From contig JBGCEO010000015.1 in the NCBI GenBank assembly GCA_045106475.1, forward strand, positions 1 through 64,000: DNA of 64,000 bases, written 5' to 3'. Source of the DNA: Granulosicoccus sp045106475. GTDB taxonomy: Bacteria; Pseudomonadota; Gammaproteobacteria; Granulosicoccales; Granulosicoccaceae. The notes below the pieces were generated by a model, which ran no database searches, had not been told where the DNA came from, and saw only the letters and a program-made list of their open reading frames with translations. A program made the translations under genes and the position numbers. This document shows positions 7,831 to 17,562 of the stretch, piece after piece. Every line of letters begins with the position of its first letter. Position 1 is the stretch's first letter.

Positions 7831-10257
7831 TCAGCTCTTGGCTTGAAGAGCAGCTTTTAGTGACAACGCCAATGCCGAAGGTTGATCATCGCTGTTGTCC
7901 GCTGTTTTCCCCTTTTGCCGCTTGCCGTTTTTTGACGCAGAGGAATGAGCTGGCCGCGGCTTTTTGTCTCTGGGCCTGGCGTTACCTCTATTGGGCCTGG
8001 CTGCTCCGGAATCATTGGCATCATCGCTTAAGCGCATGGACAATCCGATTCGCTTGCGCTCAACCTCCACAGCCATCACTTTGACTTTAACGATGTCTCC
8101 GGCTTTAACAACCTCGCGAGGATCTTTGACAAAGCTGTCGCTAAGCGCAGAAATATGTACAAGGCCATCCTGATGCACACCCACATCAACAAAAGCACCA
8201 AATGCCGTGACGTTTGTCACCTGCCCTTCCAGTATCTGATTCAACTGCAGATCCTTAATGTTCTCAACACCCTCAAGAAACTGAACTGTACGAAATTCCG
8301 GCCGGGGATCTCGACCCGGTTTTTCCAGCTCCTTCAAGATATCCTGAACGGTGGGTAGACCAAACTGCTCGTCAGTAAATTGCTTTGCATCAACTGAACG
8401 TAGCAATCCTGCATCACCAATAACGCCAGCTAAGGGTTGGCCGATAAATTCGATGATGCGTTTTACAACCGGATAGGCTTCGGGGTGTACACCTGACGTA
8501 TCCAGGGGATCACGACCGTTGGGAATTCGCAAAAAACCTGCCGCCTGCTCGAATGCTTTGGGGCCCAGGCGGGGTACTTTTTTTAATTCTTTACGGCTTT
8601 TGAACGTACCATGTGTATCGCGGTATTCCACGATATTGGCGGCAAGCGTAGGAGTCAGGCCTGCGACTCTGGACAATAGCGCCGCGGAGGCGGTATCCAG
8701 ATCCACGCCAACCGCATTAACACAATCCTCAACAGTTGCTTCCAGACTCTTGGCCAAAGCACTTTGCGAAACATCGTGTTGATATTGGCCAACGCCAATG
8801 GCTTTTGGATCTATTTTTACCAACTCTGCCAGTGGGTCTTGCAAGCGCCTGGCAATAGATATGGCACCTCGAATGGTCACATCAAGCTCTGGGAACTCAT
8901 CCTCAGCAGCTTGAGATGCTGAATAGACCGAAGCACCCGCCTCAGACACCACCACTTTTGTCATCAAACGTTTTTTACCGTCAGGTAGCTTGGCAAGTGT
9001 ATCGAGTAATTCCTGCGCGAGCTTCTCTGTCTCGCGGCTTGCCGTACCATTACCGATGGCCACAAGTTCAACGCTGTGCTTCATACACATGGAAGCCAGG
9101 GTGTTCAACGAGTCCTGCCATTGCTGTTGAGGCTTGTGTGGATAGATGGCTGTGTGATCCACCACCTTACCTGTAGCATCAATAACCGTAACCTTGACAC
9201 CTGATCGGTATCCCGGATCCAAACCCAGAGTAGGCCTGGGACCTGCCGGTGCAGCCAACAATAGATCCTGCAGATTTGCAGCAAACACGCTAATCGCTTC
9301 GGCATCGGCACGGCTGCGAAGATCGCCAAACAGTTCGGTCTCTAGATGCAATGACAGTTTTATCTTCCATGTCCAGCTAACAACCTGGGCTCGCCAGTCA
9401 TCAGCTGGTCGGGCCTTATGTTCAAAGCCAAGGTGTGTTCCAACGGTGGCAATACAGGCTGCATCTGAAAATTCGTCAGTCTGCTTGCAAAGTAGGTGTA
9501 GCGATAAGAAACCCTCTGCTCTGCCTCTGAACATGGCAAGAATGCGATGCCCGGGCACTCGAGCATAAGGTTCTTGATGATCAAAATAATCACTGAACTT
9601 GGCAGCCTCTTGATCTTTGCCCTTAACGACAGAGGCACAGAGGTAGGACTGGTTTTTTAACATGTCCCGCAACCGGGCGATTAAGGTTGCATCTTCTGCA
9701 AATCGTTCCATCAGAATGTAACGCGCGCCCTCAAGTGCACTTTTCACATCAGGCACAACGGTGTTTTTATCGGCGTCACTTGAGGCGGACGATTGTTCAG
9801 CAACATAGCCTAAAGCCTCGCGCTCCGGATTGTTCTCCGGATGATTCCAAAGTAAATCTGCTAAGGGCTCAAGACCTGCCTCTATTGCCATTTGCCCCTT
9901 GGTACGCCGTTTCTTTTTAAACGGCAGGTAGAGATCTTCCAACTCAGCTTTTGTGTTCACAGCGGCAATCCGCAAGCGTAAGCTATCGTCGAGCTTGCCC
10001 AACTCATCAATAGCAGCCGTAATGGCTTGGCGGCGATCTTCCAGATTACGTAGGTAGGTCAGCCTCTCTTCCAGCAACCGCAGTTGCGAATCCGATAAGC
10101 CACCTGTGACCTCTTTTCTGTATCTGGCAATGAAGGGCACCGTATCACCCCCATCCAGCAACTTGATGGCAGCGGACACCTGCTTATTACTACTAGCAAT
10201 GGTTTGTGCAATCTCACTTTCAATGCGCGCATCCACGGTCAGTGCCGAATCGCTCAT
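7831..10257 (-). CDS. tex: Tex-family transcription accessory protein, S1 RNA-binding
   Basis: The 808-residue protein is full length for Tex. It shows the N-terminal helical region with VPFIARYRKEVTGGL, the RNase H-like YqgF domain (TLGLDPGYRSGVKVTVID), helix-hairpin-helix repeats (AANIVEYRDTHGTFKSRKELKKVPRLGPKAFEQAAGFL), and a C-terminal S1 domain (EGQVTNVTAFGAFVDVGVHQDGLVHIS) followed by a basic, low-complexity tail. Tex binds nucleic acid and affects transcription, related to eukaryotic Spt6. The start overlaps the stop of the upstream xdhC-like gene by 4 bases (ATGA), which suggests translational coupling. Confidence 0.97.
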   Translation of the reverse strand: MSDSALTVDARIESEIAQTIASSNKQVSAAIKLLDGGDTVPFIARYRKEVTGGLSDSQLRLLEERLTYLRNLEDRRQAITAAIDELGKLDDSLRLRIAAVNTKAELEDLYLPFKKKRRTKGQMAIEAGLEPLADLLWNHPENNPEREALGYVAEQSSASSDADKNTVVPDVKSALEGARYILMERFAEDATLIARLRDMLKNQSYLCASVVKGKDQEAAKFSDYFDHQEPYARVPGHRILAMFRGRAEGFLSLHLLCKQTDEFSDAACIATVGTHLGFEHKARPADDWRAQVVSWTWKIKLSLHLETELFGDLRSRADAEAISVFAANLQDLLLAAPAGPRPTLGLDPGYRSGVKVTVIDATGKVVDHTAIYPHKPQQQWQDSLNTLASMCMKHSVELVAIGNGTASRETEKLAQELLDTLAKLPDGKKRLMTKVVVSEAGASVYSASQAAEDEFPELDVTIRGAISIARRLQDPLAELVKIDPKAIGVGQYQHDVSQSALAKSLEATVEDCVNAVGVDLDTASAALLSRVAGLTPTLAANIVEYRDTHGTFKSRKELKKVPRLGPKAFEQAAGFLRIPNGRDPLDTSGVHPEAYPVVKRIIEFIGQPLAGVIGDAGLLRSVDAKQFTDEQFGLPTVQDILKELEKPGRDPRPEFRTVQFLEGVENIKDLQLNQILEGQVTNVTAFGAFVDVGVHQDGLVHISALSDSFVKDPREVVKAGDIVKVKVMAVEVERKRIGLSMRLSDDANDSGAARPNRGNARPRDKKPRPAHSSASKNGKRQKGKTADNSDDQPSALALSLKAALQAKS

Positions 10258-11186
10258 GATATTTTTTGTCTCACTTGAATAAGCTCCGCCATGATGGAGA
10301 TAGCAATTTCTGCAGATGTTCTGCTGCCGATGGGCAAGCCGATAGGCCCCTTTAAACGTTTGATTGCCTCAGCAGGCACATCAAGACCCTCAAGTCGAAC
10401 ACAGCGTTTTTTATAGTTTCTGGTTGAACCCAACGCACCAACGTAGAACGCTTTACTGGGCAACGCTTCCATCAAGGCCATATCATCCAGGTTCGGATCG
10501 TGAGTCAACGCCAGTACAGCGCTTTGCGCATCAACAGCCCACTCAATCACGGCATCATCAGGGCTTGCAGATAAGAGCGTTACACCATCAAGCGACCAGG
10601 CTGCATAAAACTCCGGCCGAGGTTCAACCACGACGACCTCAAAGTCCAGCGCCTTGGCAAACTCTGCGGTGTAACGCGACAATTCGCCTGCACCTACGAT
10701 AAGCACACGCCAGCAGGATCCAAACACCTGTTGCAAAACTTCTCCATCCCAGGAGAACACATCCGAACGCTCGGCCTTTGTTATAACCGCATCCAGGGTT
10801 TGCATCGATAGTGTGCGGCTAACCCGTTCGCGCGACTGAAGTGAATCCAGGATGGTTTGCAAAGGCGCAGCATCCTCAAGAGTTTCGTATACAAGTTCCA
10901 ATTCGCCACCACAGGCAAGACCGAAACGCTTGGCCTGTTCATCATCCACCTTGTGCAGATGCACTCGAGCATGATCCTGCCCTTTGAATTGTTCGGACAA
11001 CTGCTTCTCAACACAACCACCTGACACCGAGCCCACCAGAGTGCCGTCATCGCGCACGGCAGCGATTGAACCAGGGGGCCGCGGCGATGAACCCCAGGTG
11101 CGAGCGACCGTTACCAGTTCGACTCGATGGCCTTCAGACAACCACTGGACACTGGTTTGGAGAACGTGCTGCGCACTACTTTGCAT
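10254..11186 (-). CDS. XdhC/CoxI-family protein (molybdoenzyme maturation factor type)
   Basis: The protein has both XdhC parts: the N-terminal CoxI-like module with VARTWGSSPRPPGS and GSVSGGCVE, and the C-terminal Rossmann module with VLIVGAGELSRYTAEFA and an ALTHDPNLDD segment. XdhC binds molybdenum cofactor, has it sulfurated and inserts it into xanthine dehydrogenase-type enzymes. No such enzyme is encoded in this window, so its client must lie elsewhere. An ATG at 11186 gives about 310 residues and keeps the whole domain. A TTG at 11231 would add 15 residues of doubtful value. It lies between a GlxA-type regulator and tex on the same strand. Confidence 0.85.
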   Translation of the reverse strand: MQSSAQHVLQTSVQWLSEGHRVELVTVARTWGSSPRPPGSIAAVRDDGTLVGSVSGGCVEKQLSEQFKGQDHARVHLHKVDDEQAKRFGLACGGELELVYETLEDAAPLQTILDSLQSRERVSRTLSMQTLDAVITKAERSDVFSWDGEVLQQVFGSCWRVLIVGAGELSRYTAEFAKALDFEVVVVEPRPEFYAAWSLDGVTLLSASPDDAVIEWAVDAQSAVLALTHDPNLDDMALMEALPSKAFYVGALGSTRNYKKRCVRLEGLDVPAEAIKRLKGPIGLPIGSRTSAEIAISIMAELIQVRQKIS

Positions 11187-11239
11187 CGCTTTGCTATGTA
11201 AACTTCGAATAGGCCTATAGTGTAACGTCAACGTCGTTG

Positions 11240-12223
11240 TTACGCCTGACCATCAGTAGTTCGCTCAAACCTGTATTGTTTGGGCGACTGAGCGAAGAGT
11301 GCTGAAAACCTCTGGCTCAGATGAGCTCCGTTAGCAAAGCCTGTGGCCAAGGCTATTTCTTGAATGTTAAAGCCGGTACCGCTTAGAAGCTCCGCAGCCT
11401 TACGCAAGCGCATTTGCCGATAAAAGCTGACGGTGCTGGTGTTCAAATGTTGACGAAACAGACGATTCATTTGACGAGCGCTCAATCCAAGCAAGTCTGC
11501 GATTTGCGAGAGTGTTAAGGGATCAGCGATATGGTTTTCCATCGCTTCAATCGCCTTTATAACGCTTTCAGAACTCACATTGTACTTCTGCGCGATGCCG
11601 GATCGTTGCGGTCCATCGGCAGGGCGAATGTCAGTATGCAAAAACCAGTCACTGATTTTGCGAGCAAACTCATGCCCGTGATGTTCTGTGATCAAAGCAT
11701 GCATCATATCCAGTGGCGCGGCCCCGCCTGCGCAGGTCAGCCGAAGTCGATCCATCACATAGAGTGACCTCTCCACGACCACGCGCGTGGATACCTTAGC
11801 CAAAGCCTGAGCATGTTCCCAATGAATTGTCATTCTGCGCCCATCCATAACGCCAGCCCTGGCCAGAATCAAAGGACCTCCTGACACTCCTCCAATCATC
11901 ACCTCCCGCTCTGCAAACAGCCTGAGCCAGGCGGCCAATCTAGGATCATGACTGTGCTCCAGATTCCCGCCCGCAACGACCAGAATGAGATCAAAATCCG
12001 CTTGCTCACCCATAAAGGCATTTGCACCAATTATGGCGCCAGAGGAGCTCCTTGAACGGGCTCCTTTCACCGGTATGTTTTTGATATCGTAGAGTTTTTT
12101 ACCAGCCAGCAAATTTGCTGCTCTGAGCGGCTCTAAAGCCGAGGCATACGACATAAGAGCAAATCCGTCTAATAGTACGAACCCGACTCGAAACGGCCTG
12201 AGTAATTTCTTGTTTATGTCCAT
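11240..12223 (-). CDS. GlxA-type transcriptional regulator (DJ-1/PfpI + AraC HTH), likely sox/glycine-betaine regulator
   Basis: The 327-residue protein joins an N-terminal DJ-1/PfpI-like amidase domain (FRVGFVLLDGFALMSYASALEPLRAAN, about 10-180) to a C-terminal AraC helix-turn-helix pair (LSQIADLLGLSARQMNRLFRQHL and IQEIALATGFANGAHLSQRFSALF). The catalytic-site region reads SGGPLILARAG, without the nucleophilic Cys of true DJ-1 enzymes. GbdR and SouR, which control glycine-betaine, dimethylglycine and sarcosine catabolism in Pseudomonas, share this architecture. This gene is divergent from soxBDAG with only 86 bp between starts. The ATG at 12223 is preferred over a TTG two codons upstream. 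Activation of sox genes by a methylated glycine is inference. Confidence 0.88.
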   Translation of the reverse strand: MDINKKLLRPFRVGFVLLDGFALMSYASALEPLRAANLLAGKKLYDIKNIPVKGARSRSSSGAIIGANAFMGEQADFDLILVVAGGNLEHSHDPRLAAWLRLFAEREVMIGGVSGGPLILARAGVMDGRRMTIHWEHAQALAKVSTRVVVERSLYVMDRLRLTCAGGAAPLDMMHALITEHHGHEFARKISDWFLHTDIRPADGPQRSGIAQKYNVSSESVIKAIEAMENHIADPLTLSQIADLLGLSARQMNRLFRQHLNTSTVSFYRQMRLRKAAELLSGTGFNIQEIALATGFANGAHLSQRFSALFAQSPKQYRFERTTDGQA

Positions 12224-12238
12224 TATCAATAATTTTAC

Positions 12239-12251
12239 GTCTTTTTAAGAC
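12239..12251. promoter_or_regulatory. Short dyad in the gbdR-like/soxB divergent promoter
   Basis: A GTCTT-TTT-AAGAC inverted repeat lies in the 86-bp gap between the GlxA-type regulator and soxB. It could be part of an operator for the divergent regulator, but it is short and A/T-rich, so chance is possible. Confidence 0.25.
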
Positions 12252-12309
12252 ATACACAAACAATGATATTTGAGGCATCCTTAGCCACTGATCAGCGACG
12301 GGTAAGTCC

Positions 12310-13560
12310 ATGCGTTATTCCGCTTTGCAGATATTAAAAGAGGGTCTGACCGGCAACAAAGGCTGGCGCCCGGCATGGCGCAACCCCGAACCCAAAACCG
12401 CTTATGACGTGATTATCATTGGCGGTGGTGGTCATGGTTTGGCAACTGCACACTACCTGGCAAAGGAGCACGGCATTACCAATGTCGCTGTGTTGGAGAA
12501 AGGCTGGATTGGCTCAGGCAACGTTGGTCGCAACACCACGATTATTCGGTCTAACTACCTATTACCGGGCAATGAACCGTTTTATGAACTCTCACTGAAA
12601 TTGTGGGAAGGGCTGGAGCAGGATTTCAACTACAACGCCATGGTGTCGCAACGCGGCATTGTGAATCTCTACCATAGCGATTCTCAGCGAGACGCCTATG
12701 CTCGTCGTGGTAACTCAATGCACATGGCAGGCGCTGACGCCGTGCTACTGGATGAGGAGGGAATTCGTCAGCTGTGTCCTTTTCTTGATTACAAAAATGC
12801 ACGCTTCCCGATTAAAGGTGGGTTATGGCAACCCAGAGCTGGCACCGTGCGTCACGATGCAGTTGCATGGGGGTATGCGCGTGGTGCTGATAGCCGAGGC
12901 GTGGATATCATCCAGAATTGCGAGGTCACCGGCTTTTCGATGGACAACGGGGTATGTACAGGTGTGCAAACCACTCGAGGGAAAATTTCTGCGCAAAAGG
13001 TTGCCGTCTGTGTGGCAGGTTCATCGGGGCGTGTTATGTCGCTGGCAGGCCTTCGCCTGCCAATCGAGAGCCATGTGCTGCAAGCTTTTGTTTCCGAGGG
13101 TCTTAAACCTGTCATACCCGGTGTTGTTACTTTCGGTGCTGGACATTTCTACATAAGCCAATCTGACAAGGGAGGACTCGTCTTTGGTGGCGACATTGAT
13201 GGTTACAACTCCTATGCGCAGCGAGGCAACCTGCCGGTTGTCGAAGACGTATGCGAAGGGGGTATGGCCGTAATGCCCATGATCGGCCGGGCTCGTTTAC
13301 TAAGAATGTGGGGCGGTATCATGGATATGTCGATGGATGGCTCGCCGTTTATCGACAAAACACCAGTACCAGGCTTGTATTTTAATGGTGGTTGGTGCTA
13401 CGGCGGTTTCAAGGCAACTCCGGCCAGCGGCTGGTGTTACGCGCACCTGATCGCAACGGGTCAACCACACCAGACGGCTACGGCCTATCGACTTGATCGG
13501 TTTAGAAGTGGCTCCGTCATCGACGAGCGCGGCGCTGGCGCTCAGCCAAATTTGCACTAG
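12310..13560 (+). CDS. soxB: Sarcosine oxidase subunit beta
   Basis: The 416-residue flavoprotein catalyses the oxidase half of heterotetrameric sarcosine oxidase, converting sarcosine to glycine with formaldehyde-level carbon passed to folate. The FAD-binding Rossmann motif YDVIIIGGGGHGLATAHYLA is near residue 35, followed by GNVGRNTTIIRSNYL, which is characteristic of the beta subunit. The C-terminal GLYFNGGWCYGGFKATPASGW segment also fits. Length matches the family (about 405-420). It is first in a soxB-soxD-soxA-soxG operon. The usual companions glyA, folD and purU are absent here. The start ATG is 86 bp from the divergent regulator. Confidence 0.96.
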   Translation: MRYSALQILKEGLTGNKGWRPAWRNPEPKTAYDVIIIGGGGHGLATAHYLAKEHGITNVAVLEKGWIGSGNVGRNTTIIRSNYLLPGNEPFYELSLKLWEGLEQDFNYNAMVSQRGIVNLYHSDSQRDAYARRGNSMHMAGADAVLLDEEGIRQLCPFLDYKNARFPIKGGLWQPRAGTVRHDAVAWGYARGADSRGVDIIQNCEVTGFSMDNGVCTGVQTTRGKISAQKVAVCVAGSSGRVMSLAGLRLPIESHVLQAFVSEGLKPVIPGVVTFGAGHFYISQSDKGGLVFGGDIDGYNSYAQRGNLPVVEDVCEGGMAVMPMIGRARLLRMWGGIMDMSMDGSPFIDKTPVPGLYFNGGWCYGGFKATPASGWCYAHLIATGQPHQTATAYRLDRFRSGSVIDERGAGAQPNLH

Positions 13561-13583
13561 CCTGAACAGGGGAATCACAAAAG

Positions 13584-13907
13584 ATGATTATAAACCACCC
13601 ACTGCTCGGGCCGAGAGATGCAGCAGAATTCGTCTACCTTGGCGATGCTTCTCTACTCAAGCGACCAGACCCCAACGCAGTTGATGCAGCGGATCAGTTC
13701 TACGAGTATCTGCATCTTCGAGAAAATACGGCAGGCGAACACCGTGAACTCTGGTATCACGAACAAGGTGACCGTTCATGGCTTGTAGTCACGCGAAACA
13801 CTCTGACCCATGAGATCACACAAGTTGAATTAGCGCGGGACGTGGTAGCCAACATGGCCGCATCCAATAGCAGAGTGTCCGGTCCAATAGAATCCGGAGG
13901 CGACTAA
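13584..13907 (+). CDS. soxD: Sarcosine oxidase subunit delta
   Basis: The 107-residue protein matches the small zinc-binding delta subunit in size and position. Segments such as CPLLGPRDAAEF-like HPLLGPRDAAEFVYLGDAS, and ENTAGEHRELWYHEQGDRSWLVVTRNTLTHEI, are typical of SoxD. The canonical N-terminal cysteine and histidine zinc ligands are only partly kept: the start reads MIINHPLLGPR where IxCPxCG is usual. Zinc binding may therefore be altered or lost. The stop TAATG overlaps the soxA start by one base, so the two are coupled. Confidence 0.87.
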   Translation: MIINHPLLGPRDAAEFVYLGDASLLKRPDPNAVDAADQFYEYLHLRENTAGEHRELWYHEQGDRSWLVVTRNTLTHEITQVELARDVVANMAASNSRVSGPIESGGD

Positions 13908-16885
13908 TGAGTACTACAGTCAACAAAAACACAGAGCTGCCTGGTGTTAACAGAATCCACCAGGGTTTGTTAACAGACAAACAGCCCTTGTCGTTTATCT
14001 TCAATGATCGCAAATACCATGGACTAGAAGGTGACACCCTGGCCTCTGCACTACTGGCCAACGACCAGCGTCTGATTGGTCGCTCATTTAAATACCATCG
14101 TCCACGAGGAATTTTTACGGCCGGTGCAGAGGAGCCTAATGCACTGCTCGAGCTGGGTGTTGGCGCTTATCGCGAACCTAACACACGCGCAACCGTTACA
14201 GAGCTTTATCAGGGTCTTGAGGCGCGTAGTCAGAACCATATCGGTCCACTGAACTTCGATGTCATGGCCATCAACGATCGTTTGTCTTCATTCTTGAGTG
14301 CAGGTTTTTACTACAAGACTTTTATGTGGCCCAAGGTATTTTGGGAAAAACTGTACGAACCACTCATACGAAAGGCAGCAGGCTTGGGTTCCTTATCAGG
14401 CTTGGAAGACCCCGATAGCTACGACAAAGGTTTTCTGCATACTGACCTGCTAATCATAGGCGCCGGACCTTGTGGAATTAGCGCGGCTCTCACCGCAGGC
14501 AGAGCAGGACTTCGTGTCATTCTTGCCGACGAAGATTTCCTGCCGGGTGGTCGCTTGAATGCGGAAAATCTTGTTGTGAATGATTTAGCCGGGGCCCAGT
14601 GGGCTGCCAACAGTATCGCCGAGCTTAGCGCTATGAGTAATGTGCGTTTCATGCCTCGAACAACTGTTTATGGAGCCTATGATCATGGCGTCTATGGCGC
14701 ACTTGAAAGCAGCGCTGATCACAATGCCCATTCGAACGGCAAACCTCGTCAGGTTTTGTGGCGTGTCTACACCCGGCAAGCCTTATTGTGTTCCGGGGCA
14801 ACAGAACGTTCAATCGCGTTCGGGGACAATGATCGACCGGGCATCATGCTGGCAGGATCGGTACGAACCTATATCAACCGATTTGGCGTGGCTCCGGGCA
14901 AGCGGGTCGTGGTTTTCACCAACAACAATGATGGTTGGCTAACTGCAAAAGATCTTATTCGTGCAGGTGTTGCAGTGGTGGCGCTTATAGATACACGCCC
15001 CATCGATGCGCCCTACACTCTGCCAGATACTCAAATAAGTATGGGAAGCGAAGTTGTCGCTACCTCTGGCAGGCTTAGTCTGCAATCAATAACCTTGCGA
15101 AGCGGTCAGATCATTCCCTGTGACACCTTGGCTGTATCGGGTGGTTGGAATCCAAATGTACATCTAACATGTCACCAACGTGGCAAACCGGTGTGGTCTG
15201 AGGATATAGCTGCATTCGTACCGGGAATCAACTTACCCGCTGGCATGCAGGTCGCTGGTGCTGCAAAGGGTGAGATGAACCTTCAGGCTGCTTTACAGGC
15301 TGGACATAATTCGGCAATCAAGGCAGTTGAAGACTCGGGAATTTCAGCTACTACAGGCCCGGCACCAACGGCCAGTCGTGAATCAACGCAAATAGCAGCT
15401 TTTTGGCAAGTAAAAGGCTGTAAAGGCCGTTCCTGGATTGACCAGCAAAACGATGTCACGTCAAAGGATATAGCATTGTCGTATCAGGAAGGGTTTCGAT
15501 CAGTGGAGCACCTTAAACGTTACACCACATTGGGTATGGCCACCGATCAGGGTAAAACGTCAAACGTTTTAGGACTAGCTGTCATGGCAGAACTGACAGG
15601 GAAGTCCATTGAGCAAACCGGCACTACCCTATTTCGTCCGCCATACACCCCGGTCCCCATAGGCGCTTTTGCAGGGCGCGCCCGAGGCAACCATTTCAGA
15701 CCCGGCAGGCTCACACCCAGTCACCACTGGGCAAAGGCCAATGGTGCCCAGTTTGTTGAGGTAGGCCTATGGTTTAGAGCCCAATGGTTTACCCAATCAG
15801 GCGAAACACATTGGCGTGAAAGCGTCGATAGAGAAGTGCTCAAAACACGTCAGTCGGTGGGCATCTGCGATGTAACCACTCTGGGCAAGATAGATATTCA
15901 GGGTAAGGATGCAGCCCTCTTTCTAGACAAGGTTTACGCTAATACCTTTTCAACGCTGGCTGTGGGTAAGGTTCGTTATGGGTTGATGCTAAGAGAAGAT
16001 GGATTTGTTATGGACGATGGGACAACGGCACGTTTAGCTGATTCTCATTTTCTGATGACAACAACTACTGCCAATGCGGTGAGTGTTTTCAGGCACTTGG
16101 AATTCTGCCGGCAATGCCTATGGCCAGAGCTGGATGTACACATGATCTCGGTAACAGAGCAATGGGCTCAGTACGCCGTCGCGGGGCCTAATGCCAGGCG
16201 TCTACTGCAGAAGCTGGTCGATTCACCCTTCGATCTGAGTAATGAGAGTTTCCCCTATATGGCTTGCGCCGAACTGAAAGTGTGCAATGGCATTCCGGCC
16301 CGACTGTTTAGAATTTCCTTTTCCGGAGAGCTGGCTTACGAGCTTGCTGTGCCTGCACGCTATGGACATGCACTGATGGAAGCACTTATGCAAGCTGGGC
16401 AAGAGTTCGGCGTAGTACCTTACGGCACCGAAGCGCTCGGTGTTATGCGCATCGAAAAGGGACATGCTACCGGCAATGAAATTAACGGACAGACAACAGC
16501 AAGAAATCTGGGACTCGGGCGGATGGTATCCAAGAAAAAAGACTGTATTGGCAATGTTTTATCCGAGCGTAGCAGCTTAAACCTTGACGGCGATATCGAG
16601 TTAGTCGGCCTCATGCCGCTCAATAACCACGACTCATTACTCGCAGGTGCCCATTTTATAGAGACCGATGCCAGTGCTAACTTGGCTAATGACATTGGCT
16701 GGATGTGCTCAGTGGCCTACTCTCCACACCTCGAGTCATCCATTGGTCTTGGTTTTGTTAAAGATGGAAGCAAGCGTCTAGGCGACTCTATACTAGCCAC
16801 TGACCCGTTAAGGGGAAACAGCACGGTTGTAAAGATAGTATCCCCCCATTTTGTTGATCCAGAGGGAGTAAGATTACGTGGCTGA
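13907..16885 (+). CDS. soxA: Sarcosine oxidase subunit alpha
   Basis: The 992-residue subunit has the full family architecture: an N-terminal ferredoxin-like [2Fe-2S]-fold part with FIFNDRKYHGLEGDTLASALLAND, a central NAD/FAD-type oxidoreductase domain (DLLIIGAGPCGISAALTAGRAGL, about 178-200), a linker, and a C-terminal aminomethyltransferase (GcvT) domain from about 600, with VSVTEQWAQYAVAGPNARRLL, ISFSGELAYELAVPA and GTEALGVMRIEKGH. That last domain loads the one-carbon unit onto tetrahydrofolate. Length agrees with known alpha subunits (about 965-1005). It overlaps soxD by 1 base and soxG by 8. Confidence 0.96.
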   Translation: MSTTVNKNTELPGVNRIHQGLLTDKQPLSFIFNDRKYHGLEGDTLASALLANDQRLIGRSFKYHRPRGIFTAGAEEPNALLELGVGAYREPNTRATVTELYQGLEARSQNHIGPLNFDVMAINDRLSSFLSAGFYYKTFMWPKVFWEKLYEPLIRKAAGLGSLSGLEDPDSYDKGFLHTDLLIIGAGPCGISAALTAGRAGLRVILADEDFLPGGRLNAENLVVNDLAGAQWAANSIAELSAMSNVRFMPRTTVYGAYDHGVYGALESSADHNAHSNGKPRQVLWRVYTRQALLCSGATERSIAFGDNDRPGIMLAGSVRTYINRFGVAPGKRVVVFTNNNDGWLTAKDLIRAGVAVVALIDTRPIDAPYTLPDTQISMGSEVVATSGRLSLQSITLRSGQIIPCDTLAVSGGWNPNVHLTCHQRGKPVWSEDIAAFVPGINLPAGMQVAGAAKGEMNLQAALQAGHNSAIKAVEDSGISATTGPAPTASRESTQIAAFWQVKGCKGRSWIDQQNDVTSKDIALSYQEGFRSVEHLKRYTTLGMATDQGKTSNVLGLAVMAELTGKSIEQTGTTLFRPPYTPVPIGAFAGRARGNHFRPGRLTPSHHWAKANGAQFVEVGLWFRAQWFTQSGETHWRESVDREVLKTRQSVGICDVTTLGKIDIQGKDAALFLDKVYANTFSTLAVGKVRYGLMLREDGFVMDDGTTARLADSHFLMTTTTANAVSVFRHLEFCRQCLWPELDVHMISVTEQWAQYAVAGPNARRLLQKLVDSPFDLSNESFPYMACAELKVCNGIPARLFRISFSGELAYELAVPARYGHALMEALMQAGQEFGVVPYGTEALGVMRIEKGHATGNEINGQTTARNLGLGRMVSKKKDCIGNVLSERSSLNLDGDIELVGLMPLNNHDSLLAGAHFIETDASANLANDIGWMCSVAYSPHLESSIGLGFVKDGSKRLGDSILATDPLRGNSTVVKIVSPHFVDPEGVRLRG

Positions 16886-17450
16886 TCAATTAATAAAAGC
16901 TGCGTCGCCTCTGCTCGGTTTCACACACACCATTGGCGATACCGTGGTACGCGAAGTGTCACCGATCAGCCTTGTCTCGATTGCCACCCCGCTAGGCGGT
17001 GGCGACGCACTGGATGCTCTGCTCGAAAAGACTATCAAACTCAAACGACCAGCAATAGGTAAATTGCATCGAAGCGAACAGGGAGATGCACTACTTGGCC
17101 TGCAAACAGATCAATGCCTTCTGGTCAGTGATTCTGATGTGCTTGATCCAGCGACCGCCTTAAAACAAACACTCGGAAATGCTGCTTATCTCACTGACCA
17201 ATCTGATGGCTGGGTCATTGTTGAAATAGCAGGACCGCTAAGTCGCGCTGCGCTCGAGAGAATCTGCCCAATCGATCTTGCTGAAGACAACTTTACGGAG
17301 CACGATGTAGCGCGAACGTCAATGGAGCATTTATCGGTGATCATCGAGCGAATCGGGCTTAGCTGTTTTCGCCTTTACTCACCTCGCTCATCAGCCGATA
17401 GTTTTTTGCATGCGATCACCTTGTCGTTGAGCAATGTGGCGGATGAATGA
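16878..17450 (+). CDS. soxG: Sarcosine oxidase subunit gamma
   Basis: The 190-residue protein is the small structural gamma subunit, a GcvT-like fold without its own cofactor. Recognition rests on length, on the position directly after soxA, and on segments such as VREVSPISLVSIATPLGG, DQSDGWVIVEIAGPLSRAALERICPIDL and EHLSVIIERIGLSCFRLYSPRSSADSF, which match the family pattern. The GTG start at 16878 overlaps soxA by 8 bases, giving tight translational coupling. The operon ends here; GH1 starts 112 bp further on. Confidence 0.9.
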   Translation: MADQLIKAASPLLGFTHTIGDTVVREVSPISLVSIATPLGGGDALDALLEKTIKLKRPAIGKLHRSEQGDALLGLQTDQCLLVSDSDVLDPATALKQTLGNAAYLTDQSDGWVIVEIAGPLSRAALERICPIDLAEDNFTEHDVARTSMEHLSVIIERIGLSCFRLYSPRSSADSFLHAITLSLSNVADE

Positions 17451-17562
17451 AAAAATGCGCCTAGGCCTTATATAAAATCCCAACGCCCTGCTCTAACACC
17501 TTTCCAGCTGTGTCAGAATTGCTGCCTTTATACAACTGTTTCTCTATCAGGCTTACACAGCA

